From the NCBI RefSeq assembly GCF_900113445.1, contig NZ_FOPJ01000010.1:1-40451 (forward strand): DNA of 40,451 bases, written 5' to 3'. The notes under the pieces were generated by a model, which saw nothing but the letters and a program-made list of their open reading frames with translations, did not search any database and was not told the DNA's origin. A program made the position numbers and the translations under genes. Source of the stretch: Corynebacterium spheniscorum. Lineage in GTDB: Bacteria > Actinomycetota > Actinomycetes > Mycobacteriales > Mycobacteriaceae. This document shows, piece by piece, positions 1 to 8,724 of the stretch (positions are counted from its first letter, which is position 1; each line of letters opens with the position of its first letter).

Positions 1-1368
1 ATCACCATCAGGATCAGTGGTACCCGGCTTATAACCGTCACCACCAATCACACCGTCGCCACCTTCAGGCTTCTCAGCAGCAACCGTGCCCTCAATGACA
101 GTCTCAACGACATCATTTTCAGCCAACGGCTTATTAAAGGTGACAGTCACCTTGCCGTCAACAACCTCAGCGGTGTAATCCTCCTGCGGAACCGGCTGAC
201 CATTCTTGGTCACAGTCGGAACTGCACCCTCATTAAACGGCGCATCCGGATCCTGGTTAATCACGATGACCGGCTTCTCAACCGAACCACCAGTAACCGT
301 CGACGTACCCGTATAGGTCACGCCCTCACCTGCGGCAAACTTTCCATCCGGCTCAGTGCCGTCAGGGCCACCACCGGTGGTGTCGGTGATCTTAACTACG
401 GTGTCGATCTTGCCCGGGTACAAGTCCACAGGCTTGCCGGTGTTGGTATCAGGGTCCTTGACGTTAGCCGTGGGATCCTTCGGACCTTCGGCATCGGGAT
501 CGGTGGTACCCGGCTGGTAGTCGTCGCCGCCGATGATTCCGTCGCCGCCTTCAGGGGTTTCCTTGGCAACTTGGCCATCGATCTTGGTGACGATGACGTC
601 GTCTGCTTCAAGCGGGGTCTTGAAGCTAACGGTCAGCTTGCCGTCAACAACCTCAGCGGTGTAATCCTCCTGCGGAACCGGCTGACCATTCTTGGTCACA
701 GTCGGAACTGCATCTGCCTTGAAGGGGGCGTCAGCATCTTGATTGAGAACGATGACCGGCTTTTCGACCGGGCCGCCTACGACAGTGGAGGTGGCGGTGT
801 AGGTGACATCGTCACCTGCGGAGAAGACGCCATCACCATCGGCATCGGTGATGCCGACAACGGTATTGATCTTGCCGATGTAGTAGTCCACCGGGTTGCC
901 AGCCTCATTGGAGGGATCCAGCGTGTTCGGAACCTCAGGCTTTTCGCCCTCTCCGTCTGGATCAGTGGTACCCGGCTTATAACCGTCGCCACCAATCACA
1001 CCGTCGCCATCGGCGGGCTTCTCAGCCGCTACTTGACCATCAATGGTAGTGATGATCTGGGAGCCTTCGTCGACCGGATCCTTGAAGTCGATCTCGAAGG
1101 AGCCGTCGGGCTGCTTGGTTGCGGTGTAATCCACATCCGGGGTCAGCTTGACGCCATCCTTGGTGACGGTCGGGACTGCATCTGCCTTGAAGGGGGCATC
1201 CGGATCTTGATCGATAACGACCGAGAGATCCTTGACGCCACCTTCGGTGATGTCAGTGGTCGCGGTGTAGACGACATCTTCGCCAGCGGTGAAAATGCCG
1301 TCTGGTTCGGAGCCATCAGGGCCGCCGCCGACGGTGTCGGTGATCTTGACGGTGGTGTTTGCGACACC
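1..1368 (-). repeat. Tandem 154-162-aa repeats in the surface protein gene
   Basis: Three copies are visible, the third cut by the window edge. The same anchor word (GGTACC in the stretch encoding YKPGTTDPD) recurs at about 19, 505 and 967, giving periods of 486 and 462 bp. Copies two and three are identical over roughly 60 bp (about 150-227 and 636-713), including the codons for VTKNGQPVPQEDYTAEVV. Copy one is more diverged. Near-identity at DNA level points to recent duplication or gene conversion, so copy number may vary between strains. Confidence 0.85.
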
Positions 1369-3882
1369 GTTGTGGGCGATGACCTTAATCGGAGCATCGA
1401 CCTTGGTGATTTCACGGTCAAGTTCATCAACGATCGCGATGGTCACTGCATAGGGCTCTGCCTTTGCGGTGCCGGCAACGGGGCTACCCACCAGAGTGAT
1501 CTTGCCGGTTTCGGGATCGAAAGCGGTGGTGACGCCTTCCGGTGCACCTTCCACCTTGATCTGCTCGGCGGTCGGCATCGTGGCGTCTTTACCCGGGATG
1601 ACGGTACCGAGAACGGTGTCTGCCGGGATTTCGTCGCCTTCTTCAACGGTCACCGCAACAGGGTTGACACTGATGGTGGGGCCATTGAATTCAACGGGAA
1701 CGCTAACTTCAGCGGACTTGAAGTATGCATCATCGCGAGAGCGCTCGACGGGTGCAGTGGGATCAGCCGGCAAGTTACCTTCGATGGCGCGGAGGAAGAT
1801 TTCCTTGGCCGGGCCAACCTTGGCCGGATCCACGGTGAGCTTGAACTCCGGGGTTTCCGTTGCGTTGCCATTGACGGTGGTCTCACCGACGATGATTTCG
1901 GAGCCGTCGCTGGTCTTCACATAGGCCTGCACCTTGGTCTGGGTGCCGTTTTGATGCTGAGCAGCCAGTTTACCGGTGAGGATGTTGTTGGTTTCGGAGG
2001 GGTCGAAAGGTGCTTCCTTGGTGTAGTCCGTGGTGGGAGCATTCGATTCGACCTTGGTGATCGTAACCGGAACATCTGCAGATTCGGCGTTCATACCGGC
2101 ACGGGCAGCAACAGCCAAAGTGGAGGTTGCGCCTTCTGCAGTTAGCCCGAGGCTCTCAAGAGAGACGGCCGGGCAGGAGTTGGGGTCTTCACCGGTGCGG
2201 GTGGCGGGGTCGCAGATCTTTGCAGCCCAATTACCACTCTCGTCCGCGGTGGTGTGTCCAACGACCTCGCGGTTCTCGCCGGTGATGCGGTAAACCGTGA
2301 CTTCCGAGTTGGGTTCAGAATTACCCTGCAGGAAGTTCTGCGACTGGCGGGCGGTGTTCTTTTCCGCAGTGACTGCGTCGCCTTCACCTTCAGCCGGAGC
2401 GGAGATATTAGCAACCGTCGGTCGATATGTAACGTACATCCGCCAGTAGGAGCTGGTATTCGACTTATCGATGAGTCGGTCGCCACCGTTTTCATCAGCA
2501 GTCACCCATTGTGCAAAGTGAATGCTCTTGAAGTAAGTCGGATCAGAGTAGTTTTCAATCAGCTTAGATTCGACGATGGGAATATCGACGTACATGCCAT
2601 CGACGACCGGGTCGCTGGCATTAGGCTGGATGACACGGTGAATGTCGTCAATGACGACGGTATTTGGACTACCTTCTAGTTCCTGTCGTTGCGTGATGCG
2701 AACGACACCGTTTTCATCAAAAGCGGAAACCGGCACCTGAACTGGAGTTTCCGAAGCTCCGTTGGCGTAGTTACCGGAGTTATAGACTTCCCATACAGTC
2801 ACATGATCGCCATCAACGGCCGCCAGGACGGCAGGATCAATCTGAAGATGCACATCGAAAGGTTTCTTCGCTCCGACAGCGGTGTTATAAGTGGCGATGT
2901 TATGGAATCGCTGCGTCTTGGTGCGAAGCACTGAGACCTTACCGTCTGAGACAGGGACGAATTTTCCATCGGGGCCCATCAGACCAGGCTCTTTACCTAA
3001 CTCAAAGTAGGTCAATGACTGCGCATCTAGCCAGGTGGTGCCTTTGGAACCACCCGCAGCTGGGTCGAAGTCAATAGTGGTACCCGTTTGAGCGGTTGCA
3101 TCGACGTTGATCTCGGAGTTGTCTTCGTTTTGCCCTTGCCAACGAGCTTCCGCATCGAATTGCGTCTTACCCGTTTCCTTGATGATCTGCTCGATGGGCT
3201 TTTTCAAGGTTACATGAACCATACCTGTATGCTTCTGGTTCTGTAACGGAACATCGGGGAAGATCCCCCAGTTACCCGAGAGGAATTTGCGCTCGTACTT
3301 GTCGCCGATAACAGTCGGCACTCGAGCGCTGGCTAAATCATTGAGTGCACGCCAGACTTCGCCGTCGACGCCGCTATTAGCGTACGGATCAAGCTCACCA
3401 TATGGCTTCCCCGTAGGGCCGACATTGTTCACGGTCGTTGGAGTGACTTTTTCAAACCAACGCGTGTATTTGGCGTTAGGCGAGATTCCCTCATTTTTGA
3501 CCGAGATTTCGTCGATATATGGCGCGAGATCAGGGTCAAAGTGCAGATAGACCCACGTGATCCAAGCCGCGGGGCTCAGCGTCGCACGGTAGGTCAGCCG
3601 CATATCAAAGCTCTTCTCACCAGTTACTTCGGCGAAGGTGACGCCGGACTGGATGATGGTGTGACCCTTGACTTTGGCGCCGGCAGGTACGTCCCATTTG
3701 GTGGTGGGACGATCTGGCTGAGCTGCGGGGTCGCCGGTCTCTTGGGCTGATGCGACAGCGGCAATTTCCGGAGTGAGTGCAGGTAACGTGATTGTTCCTA
3801 TGCCCATCACCGGGACGGTCAATGCAGCTAACGCGCGTCGACCAAGCAACCGACTATTCGGTCGGTTTCTAGTGTCCTTCAT
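1..3882 (-). CDS. Giant exported repeat protein (adhesin-like), 5' part only
   Basis: I read an uninterrupted frame of 1294 codons from ATG 3882 that runs off the left edge, so the C-terminus and any LPXTG anchor are not visible. The start follows a GAGGAAGAGG purine stretch. Residues 1-46 look like an export signal: basic N-terminus with an Arg-Arg pair at 15-16, a hydrophobic core and a VASA-Q cleavage site. Residues about 50-480 form a unique region I do not recognise. Residues about 480-610 look like a bacterial Ig-like module with two Cys (ICDPA...NSC). Residues about 735-815 resemble a Rib/YPDG-type domain. From about residue 838, three tandem repeats of 154-162 aa follow; repeat 2 contains an EF-hand-like DADGDG loop. 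The design fits a cell-surface adhesin or stalk protein. That role is inferred; no ligand can be deduced. Confidence 0.85.
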   Translation of the reverse strand, partial: MKDTRNRPNSRLLGRRALAALTVPVMGIGTITLPALTPEIAAVASAQETGDPAAQPDRPTTKWDVPAGAKVKGHTIIQSGVTFAEVTGEKSFDMRLTYRATLSPAAWITWVYLHFDPDLAPYIDEISVKNEGISPNAKYTRWFEKVTPTTVNNVGPTGKPYGELDPYANSGVDGEVWRALNDLASARVPTVIGDKYERKFLSGNWGIFPDVPLQNQKHTGMVHVTLKKPIEQIIKETGKTQFDAEARWQGQNEDNSEINVDATAQTGTTIDFDPAAGGSKGTTWLDAQSLTYFELGKEPGLMGPDGKFVPVSDGKVSVLRTKTQRFHNIATYNTAVGAKKPFDVHLQIDPAVLAAVDGDHVTVWEVYNSGNYANGASETPVQVPVSAFDENGVVRITQRQELEGSPNTVVIDDIHRVIQPNASDPVVDGMYVDIPIVESKLIENYSDPTYFKSIHFAQWVTADENGGDRLIDKSNTSSYWRMYVTYRPTVANISAPAEGEGDAVTAEKNTARQSQNFLQGNSEPNSEVTVYRITGENREVVGHTTADESGNWAAKICDPATRTGEDPNSCPAVSLESLGLTAEGATSTLAVAARAGMNAESADVPVTITKVESNAPTTDYTKEAPFDPSETNNILTGKLAAQHQNGTQTKVQAYVKTSDGSEIIVGETTVNGNATETPEFKLTVDPAKVGPAKEIFLRAIEGNLPADPTAPVERSRDDAYFKSAEVSVPVEFNGPTISVNPVAVTVEEGDEIPADTVLGTVIPGKDATMPTAEQIKVEGAPEGVTTAFDPETGKITLVGSPVAGTAKAEPYAVTIAIVDELDREITKVDAPIKVIAHNGVANTTVKITDTVGGGPDGSEPDGIFTAGEDVVYTATTDITEGGVKDLSVVIDQDPDAPFKADAVPTVTKDGVKLTPDVDYTATKQPDGSFEIDFKDPVDEGSQIITTIDGQVAAEKPADGDGVIGGDGYKPGTTDPDGEGEKPEVPNTLDPSNEAGNPVDYYIGKINTVVGITDADGDGVFSAGDDVTYTATSTVVGGPVEKPVIVLNQDADAPFKADAVPTVTKNGQPVPQEDYTAEVVDGKLTVSFKTPLEADDVIVTKIDGQVAKETPEGGDGIIGGDDYQPGTTDPDAEGPKDPTANVKDPDTNTGKPVDLYPGKIDTVVKITDTTGGGPDGTEPDGKFAAGEGVTYTGTSTVTGGSVEKPVIVINQDPDAPFNEGAVPTVTKNGQPVPQEDYTAEVVDGKVTVTFNKPLAENDVVETVIEGTVAAEKPEGGDGVIGGDGYKPGTTDPDGD

Positions 3883-4088
3883 TCAGGTTCCTCTTCCTCG
3901 ATGGAGTGAAGCAATGACCCCAATTGCCGCGTTCCTAGCACCTGCTATAAATTCGCGATGAACTGATCGACAGCCGCTGCGTCTCCGTCAACAACAGGTA
4001 GTCGATTAGGTTTCACAGCATTTTTATAACTAGGGCACATAAAACGAAATAGGTAAACGGCCAGTTATTAGAGTCTCCTTCAGGGTTC

Positions 4089-4100
4089 TCCAACGTTGGA
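4089..4100. promoter_or_regulatory. 12-bp perfect palindrome upstream of the surface gene
   Basis: TCCAACGTTGGA is self-complementary and extends with one mismatch to 18 bp (TTC/AAA flanks). It sits about 205 bp upstream of the surface protein start. It may be a regulator-binding site; no regulator can be named. Confidence 0.3.
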
Positions 4101-4250
4101 AAATAGTCAAGCTCGATTTACATCAAGCGTTAACCAGGGTTGCCAGATTCCAACACTAAGAGAAATCATTTCAGATAAAAGCACCTATTAATGCAGGTAG
4201 TTGACAGTTTCATTCCTTTGTACACCCCCGACTCTACCCCCGCAACGAAT

Positions 4251-4266
4251 GGTGTGAGATTACACC
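4251..4266. promoter_or_regulatory. GGTGT-N6-ACACC dyad
   Basis: The arms are perfect, with spacer GAGATT. It lies between glpD and the surface gene. The TGTGA inside it recalls a CRP/GlxR half-site, but the second half (TCACA) is not at the right spacing, so I do not call it a GlxR site. Confidence 0.25.
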
Positions 4267-4290
4267 CTCACGTTTGCAAAAGAACATAAG

Positions 4291-4310
4291 CAAAGCCGCT
4301 CCGAGCTTTG
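4291..4310 (-). terminator. Possible weak glpD terminator
   Basis: A 6-bp stem (CAAAGC/GCTTTG, 8-nt loop) is followed on the minus strand by a T-rich run (CTTATGTTCTTTTG). It lies about 110 bp past the glpD stop. The stem is short, so confidence is low. Confidence 0.35.
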
Positions 4311-4422
4311 AAAATGATTGTTGTACAAACGATATAGTCTTGTATGCAAATATTATTGCAGGCCCCGCTTGATTATGTGACTGACAACTCAAAACGAGGC
4401 CCATCAAAGAGGCACCCGTGCG

Positions 4423-6120
4423 CTATAGTTCCTCCAAAACTGCGGTGTCTAGCTTTTGGTTTGCCAGGTATTCGGCAACCTCGGTGGCGCGACGGACTTC
4501 ATCCCAGCCCAGCAACGGGGCGATGAGATCCGCTACCTTGCCGACCGTTTGGGCAGGAACGGGGCCTAGGGTACCGACAGCGAGGCGACGATCGAGGACG
4601 TCCTCGAGCCCGCGGGCAGCTTCATCACTGACCGCGAAGACGGCTTGGGCGGCAACATCGAGGCAGTCGCTATCTGGTGCTAGGCGTTCGGCTAGCCCTG
4701 GGTTTTCAGAAATGAGCTCGAGTACTCGGAGATGGTCGGTTCCATAGAGGGCGGCGAGGTGGATGCGCTCTTCCCTACCGAGTTCGGCTTCGGGGCGACG
4801 TACCAGCGCTGCTTCGAAGGATTCAGCGACGGACTCATAGTCTCCGAAGGAGGTCGCGAGGTTGACGTAGCGCGAATCGAAGCTGCGCACTGGAGGTAGG
4901 CGGTCGGATTCATCGGCTAGAACGCGGTCGATGACCTGCTCCCCTACTAAGCGGCCAAGTGTCCAGGAGCCACCGGTGAGGGTGAATAGTCCACGGAAGC
5001 CTTCAGAGGCGTGGTTGTGGATTTCGAAGCGCTCGGTCTTGGAGCCTTTGGCTCGTGGGTGCACGCCGGAGATCGTGGTTTTAATGAGGCGGCGATCGAA
5101 GGGTCGGCGGGAGACAGAATCGAGGGCGGAAAGAATTTCTTTGACATCGGCGACGGTGGCGCGGGAGGCATCATCGGCGTTGCCGCTGACCTCGACCTCA
5201 TTGGGGCCAATGAGGGTGCGGTTTTGCCAGGGGGTGAGCAGAATACGCAGGCCATTTTCACCGCGGACGGCGACGCCTTCTTTAAGGCCAATATCCCCGC
5301 AGAGTAGGTGGACACCTTTGTGTTGGGTGATCTCCATGCGGGCCGGAACACTCCACGCACCAAGTACTTCATCCACCCAGGGACCTGCGGCATTAATCGT
5401 CACAGTGGCTTTAATATCGGCGGATTCACCACTGAGGCGATCTCGTACCCGAACCCCGGTTATGCCTTCACCGGGGCCACCGAGCAAAGTGGTGACTTCA
5501 GCATGGTTGATGGCACTGCCGCCGGATTCGGCGACGGTGGTAACCAGGGCGAGAAGGAGGCGTTCGGGGTGGATATTGAGGTTATCGTCATGGCGCCAGG
5601 CGCCGACGAGGTTAGTGGGGTCGAGCCAGGATAGTTCGCGTAGCAGGTCTTTTTTGCTGACCCATCGTGGGGCGCCGGCTTGGTTATCTGCGGGAAGCCC
5701 TTCGGTGCGGCCACGACCTAAAAGACCATGTGCGGCCATGCCGGCACCGAAGAAGGCGGTGCGGGCTTTGGACCAGTGGCGGCCAACGATGAGTCGGGAA
5801 TGTGGGCGGACCAGGTGTGGGGCGGCGAAGCCGAGGTAGCGGCCTTCTTTGAGGGATTCGGCTGCGACGCGGAACTCCTGGTGGGCCATGTTGTTGAGGC
5901 CGTTGTGGATGATCTTGGAGGTAGCAGAGGAAGTGCCGGCACCGAAATCATCGCGTTCGATGAGCAGGGTGCGTAGCCCGCGTCCGGCGGAATGTCGGGC
6001 AATTTGCACTCCGGAGATGCCACCACCGATGACGATGACATCGTAGTTATTGCGGACTCGGGGACCGCGGACGCGGTCGTCAAACATGGAAATATATTCG
6101 CCCATGTTGAGCTGGGTCAC
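4423..6120 (-). CDS. glpD: Aerobic glycerol-3-phosphate dehydrogenase
   Basis: This is a FAD-dependent, membrane-associated enzyme that oxidises sn-glycerol-3-phosphate to dihydroxyacetone phosphate and passes electrons to quinone. The 565-aa product has the dinucleotide-binding motif GGGISG at residues 32-37 after a hydrophobic beta strand, the ERDDFGAGTSSATSK segment typical of GlpD, a substrate-domain TLTGGSWT stretch and a C-terminal helical DAO-type domain. Length matches the family. The start is a GTG (6120) with only a weak AAGAAG upstream; ATG at codons 6 or 12 are alternatives. No glycerol uptake or kinase gene is next to it, so it appears to be a single-gene unit. Family assignment is firm. 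Confidence 0.93.
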   Translation of the reverse strand: MTQLNMGEYISMFDDRVRGPRVRNNYDVIVIGGGISGVQIARHSAGRGLRTLLIERDDFGAGTSSATSKIIHNGLNNMAHQEFRVAAESLKEGRYLGFAAPHLVRPHSRLIVGRHWSKARTAFFGAGMAAHGLLGRGRTEGLPADNQAGAPRWVSKKDLLRELSWLDPTNLVGAWRHDDNLNIHPERLLLALVTTVAESGGSAINHAEVTTLLGGPGEGITGVRVRDRLSGESADIKATVTINAAGPWVDEVLGAWSVPARMEITQHKGVHLLCGDIGLKEGVAVRGENGLRILLTPWQNRTLIGPNEVEVSGNADDASRATVADVKEILSALDSVSRRPFDRRLIKTTISGVHPRAKGSKTERFEIHNHASEGFRGLFTLTGGSWTLGRLVGEQVIDRVLADESDRLPPVRSFDSRYVNLATSFGDYESVAESFEAALVRRPEAELGREERIHLAALYGTDHLRVLELISENPGLAERLAPDSDCLDVAAQAVFAVSDEAARGLEDVLDRRLAVGTLGPVPAQTVGKVADLIAPLLGWDEVRRATEVAEYLANQKLDTAVLEEL

Positions 6121-6242
6121 CTGCTTCTTTGTGGAGTGGTTGGGTTGAAGGTTCCTTACCTATCCTCCCCCAAAAATCGCGGGCTAGCCACTAGGGCACT
6201 AGGTGCGGCATAGCGTGCCCGAAGCCAACCCCGAAGGAGCTA

Positions 6243-6270
6243 GCCCGAGCTCAGCCATCCGAGCTCGGGC
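6243..6270 (-). terminator. Hairpin after hisS
   Basis: A perfect 10-bp GC-rich stem (GCCCGAGCTC/GAGCTCGGGC) with an 8-nt loop starts 12 bp beyond the hisS stop. There is no U-run on either side, so it may be a non-canonical terminator or mRNA 3' stabiliser. Confidence 0.55.
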
Positions 6271-6282
6271 GAAGCTCTGAAA

Positions 6283-7560
6283 TTATTTGAGCAGGTTGCG
6301 GATGTGGGTGACCAGATTGGGTAGGGCCACGGTGTGCTGCTCGTGGGAGAGCATGTCTTTGACGGCGACGGTGGAGTTGGCGAGCTCGGTTTCGCCCATG
6401 ACCAGGGCGTAGCGGGCCTGCGCGCGGTCGGCGCCCTTCATGGCTCCCTTGAGGCCGCGATCGCCGTAGGACATGTCGGCGGAAACGCCGGTGCGGCGCA
6501 GCTGGTTGATGATGAGTGCCATTTTTTGCTTGGCTTCGGCGCCGAGGGCGACACCGTAGATGTCGACGCGGCGATCATTGCCGAAGCCGACGCCTTCGAC
6601 GTCGAGGGCCAGCAGGATGCGATCGAGGCCGAGGCCGAAGCCTACGCCGGAGAGATCCTGACCGCCGAGGATGGAGAGCAGGCCATCGTAGCGGCCGCCG
6701 CCGCCGATACCGGATTGTGCGCCGAGGCCGTCGTGGACGAACTCGAAGCAGGTCTTGGTGTAGTAGTCCAGGCCGCGGACCAGGCGGGGGTTCAGGGTGT
6801 AGGCAACGCCCATGTCATCAAGGAGGCCGGTGAGGGTCTCGAAGTGTTCCTGGCATGCAGGGCTGAGGTGGTCGATCATCAGCGGCGCGTCGGCGGTCAT
6901 TTCGCGGACCTCGGGGCGCTTATCGTCAAGCACGCGCAGCGGGTTGATTTCAGCGCGGCGGCGGGTTTCCTCATCTAGCGGGAGCTTGTTTAGGAATTCT
7001 TGGAGCTTGGCGCGGTATTGGGGGCGGCAATCTTTATCACCCAGGCTGGTGAGTTCCAGGCGGAAACCGGATAGCCCAAGGGAGCGGTAGGAGCGATCGG
7101 CTAGGGCAATGACCTCCGCATCCAGGGCGGGATCATCAATACCGATGGCTTCCACGCCGACGGAGTGGAACATGCGGTAGCGGCCGGCCTGTGGACGCTC
7201 ATAGCGGAAGAAGGGGCCGGAGTAGACCAGCTTGGCGGGTAGTTGGCCGCGGTCTAGGTTGTGTTCGATGACAGCGCGGACCACACCGGCAGTGCCCTCA
7301 GGGCGCAGGGTGACGGAACGATCGCCGCGGTCGGCGAAGGTGTACATTTCTTTGGTCACCACGTCGGTGGATTCGCCGACACCGCGGGCAAAGAGGTTGG
7401 TGTCTTCAAATAGTGGCAACTCGATGTGTTGGTAGCCAGCGAGATGGGCTTGCCGGGTTAGGGCATCGCGTACCGCGAGGAATCGGGAGGATTGCGGCGG
7501 CACATATTCGGCGACTCCCTTGGGAGCCTTTAGGGGCTGGACTTTCTGTTGCTCACTCAC
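6283..7560 (-). CDS. hisS: Histidyl-tRNA synthetase
   Basis: This class II synthetase charges tRNA-His. With the start at GTG 7560 the product is 425 aa, the usual length, beginning [15 protein letters not shown], which matches the HisRS N-terminus. Visible family motifs are motif 2 ([17 protein letters not shown]), the histidine-specific loops LVRGLDYY and GGGGRYDGL, motif 3 ([10 protein letters not shown]), and a C-terminal anticodon-binding domain. The frame is open further upstream to 7716 but would overlap the hydrolase gene and add a low-complexity N-terminus without homology, so I reject that start. A GTG at 7569 is an alternative. It lies 67 bp downstream of the hydrolase gene, probably co-transcribed. 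Confidence 0.95.
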   Translation of the reverse strand: MSEQQKVQPLKAPKGVAEYVPPQSSRFLAVRDALTRQAHLAGYQHIELPLFEDTNLFARGVGESTDVVTKEMYTFADRGDRSVTLRPEGTAGVVRAVIEHNLDRGQLPAKLVYSGPFFRYERPQAGRYRMFHSVGVEAIGIDDPALDAEVIALADRSYRSLGLSGFRLELTSLGDKDCRPQYRAKLQEFLNKLPLDEETRRRAEINPLRVLDDKRPEVREMTADAPLMIDHLSPACQEHFETLTGLLDDMGVAYTLNPRLVRGLDYYTKTCFEFVHDGLGAQSGIGGGGRYDGLLSILGGQDLSGVGFGLGLDRILLALDVEGVGFGNDRRVDIYGVALGAEAKQKMALIINQLRRTGVSADMSYGDRGLKGAMKGADRAQARYALVMGETELANSTVAVKDMLSHEQHTVALPNLVTHIRNLLK

Positions 7561-7627
7561 CTGAGACACTATACCCGGCTTGGCGGCTAAGTGGGGCTCC
7601 TTGGTGGGTGCCTTGGCGGGGGTGTGC

Positions 7628-8269
7628 TTAGTCGAGTCCGCGGAGGAAGGGATTGCTGCGGCGTTCTGCGCGCATGGTGGTGTCTGGGCCATGGCCGGGC
7701 AAGATGGCGATCTCATCAGGAAGCGTCATGACCTGGTGCTTAAGGGAATCCATCATGGCCTGTGGATCGGAGCCGGGCAGATCAGTACGCCCAATGGAGT
7801 TATTGAAAAGCACATCACCGGAGAAGCAGGCGTGTTCGCCGACGAAAAGGACACTGCCTGGGGAATGTCCGGGGGCGTGGCGCAGCTCGAAGTCCATGCC
7901 CACGATGGAGAAGGTCTCGCCGTGGTTGAGGTCGCGCAGCTCATTGGGGCGCTCCATGCCGGGCACATCGAAAAGCACGGTGGCTTGTTCGGAAACGCCG
8001 CCATCTTCCAACATGAAACGGTCTGCTTCATGCAGCCATACCGGGACACCTGCGGCGTTGGCTAGCTCACCGGCGTCACGGGTGTGGTCGATATGTCCGT
8101 GGGTGCAGATGACCATGCTGAGGGTGGCGTTTTCCTCTTTGAGGATTTTTTCGACGCGGCTGCGGGCATGCATGCCGGGGTCGATGACGGCCGCTTGCTT
8201 GGTCTCTGCATTAATGAGGACATAGCAATTGGTGTGGTACGGGCCGGCGGCAAAGGCATAGAGCTGCAT
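7628..8269 (-). CDS. Metallo-beta-lactamase-fold hydrolase (glyoxalase II-like)
   Basis: The 213-aa protein has the dinuclear metal-site signature THGHIDH at residues 56-62, further ligands in APGHSPGS, the bridging Asp in FSGDVLF, and a C-terminal PGHGPDT histidine. This is the arrangement of the glyoxalase II/YcbL group of single-domain hydrolases acting on thioesters such as S-lactoylglutathione-type substrates. Corynebacteria use mycothiol, so the actual substrate is unclear. It sits directly upstream of hisS, a common pairing in actinobacteria. The ATG has no Shine-Dalgarno, and a TATAAG lies 9 nt upstream, suggesting a leaderless transcript. Confidence 0.85.
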   Translation of the reverse strand: MQLYAFAAGPYHTNCYVLINAETKQAAVIDPGMHARSRVEKILKEENATLSMVICTHGHIDHTRDAGELANAAGVPVWLHEADRFMLEDGGVSEQATVLFDVPGMERPNELRDLNHGETFSIVGMDFELRHAPGHSPGSVLFVGEHACFSGDVLFNNSIGRTDLPGSDPQAMMDSLKHQVMTLPDEIAILPGHGPDTTMRAERRSNPFLRGLD

Positions 8270-8278
8270 AATTGGTAG

Positions 8279-8284
8279 CTTATA
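8279..8284 (-). promoter_or_regulatory. Candidate -10 box for leaderless hydrolase mRNA
   Basis: TATAAG lies 9 nt before the ATG at 8269, which would place transcription start at or next to the start codon. No ribosome-binding site is present, consistent with this. No -35 consensus is visible. Confidence 0.35.
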
Positions 8285-8370
8285 GGCTTATGCGGGGGCT
8301 TGGCTTCATCCTTTAGTCGGTATTTTCTTGACCGGAAGCATAATTTTTTACACTGGCTTGAAGCGGGGGC

Positions 8371-8724
8371 CTAGATATAGCTGAGGATGAGCAGTGCAAT
8401 GGATAGCACCAACATGCCCAAGCAATTAACCCGGAAAGCCGTGCCGGTAGCACCCGCCCTAATATGCGCGATGGCTGCGCACACGAAGTAGGCGATCACC
8501 CCAACATTGGCGGCGAAAGCAATGCCGGGGATCCAGATGCCGGCGATAAGTCCGGTGGCGGCAAGCAACTTGATGATGATGAGTACCCACCACCAGCGTT
8601 GTGGGAGTTCCACGGATTCTAGGCATTGGCGGATAAAGCCGATGGGGCGAAGGCTGATGGCGACATCGCCGAGCAGGATGAGGGCGAGCAGGCTGGGTGC
8701 CCACCAGGTAGGTAGCACAATCAT
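8371..8724 (-). CDS. DoxX-like four-TM membrane protein
   Basis: The 117-aa product is almost entirely hydrophobic with four predicted membrane segments (about 6-24, 44-64, 68-90, 97-116) and the LKLLAATGLIAGIW-like segment (here IIKLLAATGLIAGIW) typical of DoxX-like proteins. The biochemical role of the family is poorly defined; some members are linked to redox stress. Its ATG overlaps the stop of the upstream TetR gene by four bases (ATGA), so the pair is translationally coupled and this protein is probably the main target of that regulator. Confidence 0.7.
   Translation of the reverse strand: MIVLPTWWAPSLLALILLGDVAISLRPIGFIRQCLESVELPQRWWWVLIIIKLLAATGLIAGIWIPGIAFAANVGVIAYFVCAAIAHIRAGATGTAFRVNCLGMLVLSIALLILSYI

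Larger units (their letters stand above)
3883..4422. other. 540-bp AT-richer upstream region of the surface protein gene
   Basis: No credible gene lies here. It is the leader and promoter region of the surface protein gene plus the 3' flank of glpD. On the minus strand a TATAAA (4028-4023) could be a -10 element, but I find no convincing -35 box. Several dyads are present: TCCAACGTTGGA (4089-4100), GGTGT-N6-ACACC (4251-4266), TTGTACAA near 4321, and a CAAAGC/GCTTTG hairpin (4291-4310). The length and base composition suggest a regulated promoter. Confidence 0.5.

Noticed and set aside
571..2145. Long plus-strand frame of 524 codons opposite the surface protein repeats
   Set aside because: It is the codon-aligned antisense of the repeat protein gene, has no ribosome site, and its sequence lacks domain features; the minus-strand reading has a signal peptide and repeats.
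4251..4275. GlxR/CRP-like site (TGTGA...TCAC)
   Set aside because: Half-sites are separated by 10 bp instead of 6, so it does not fit the consensus.
7561..7716. Longer N-terminus for HisRS from 7716
   Set aside because: It overlaps the hydrolase gene in another frame, is low complexity, and lacks homology; GTG 7560 gives the family-length protein.
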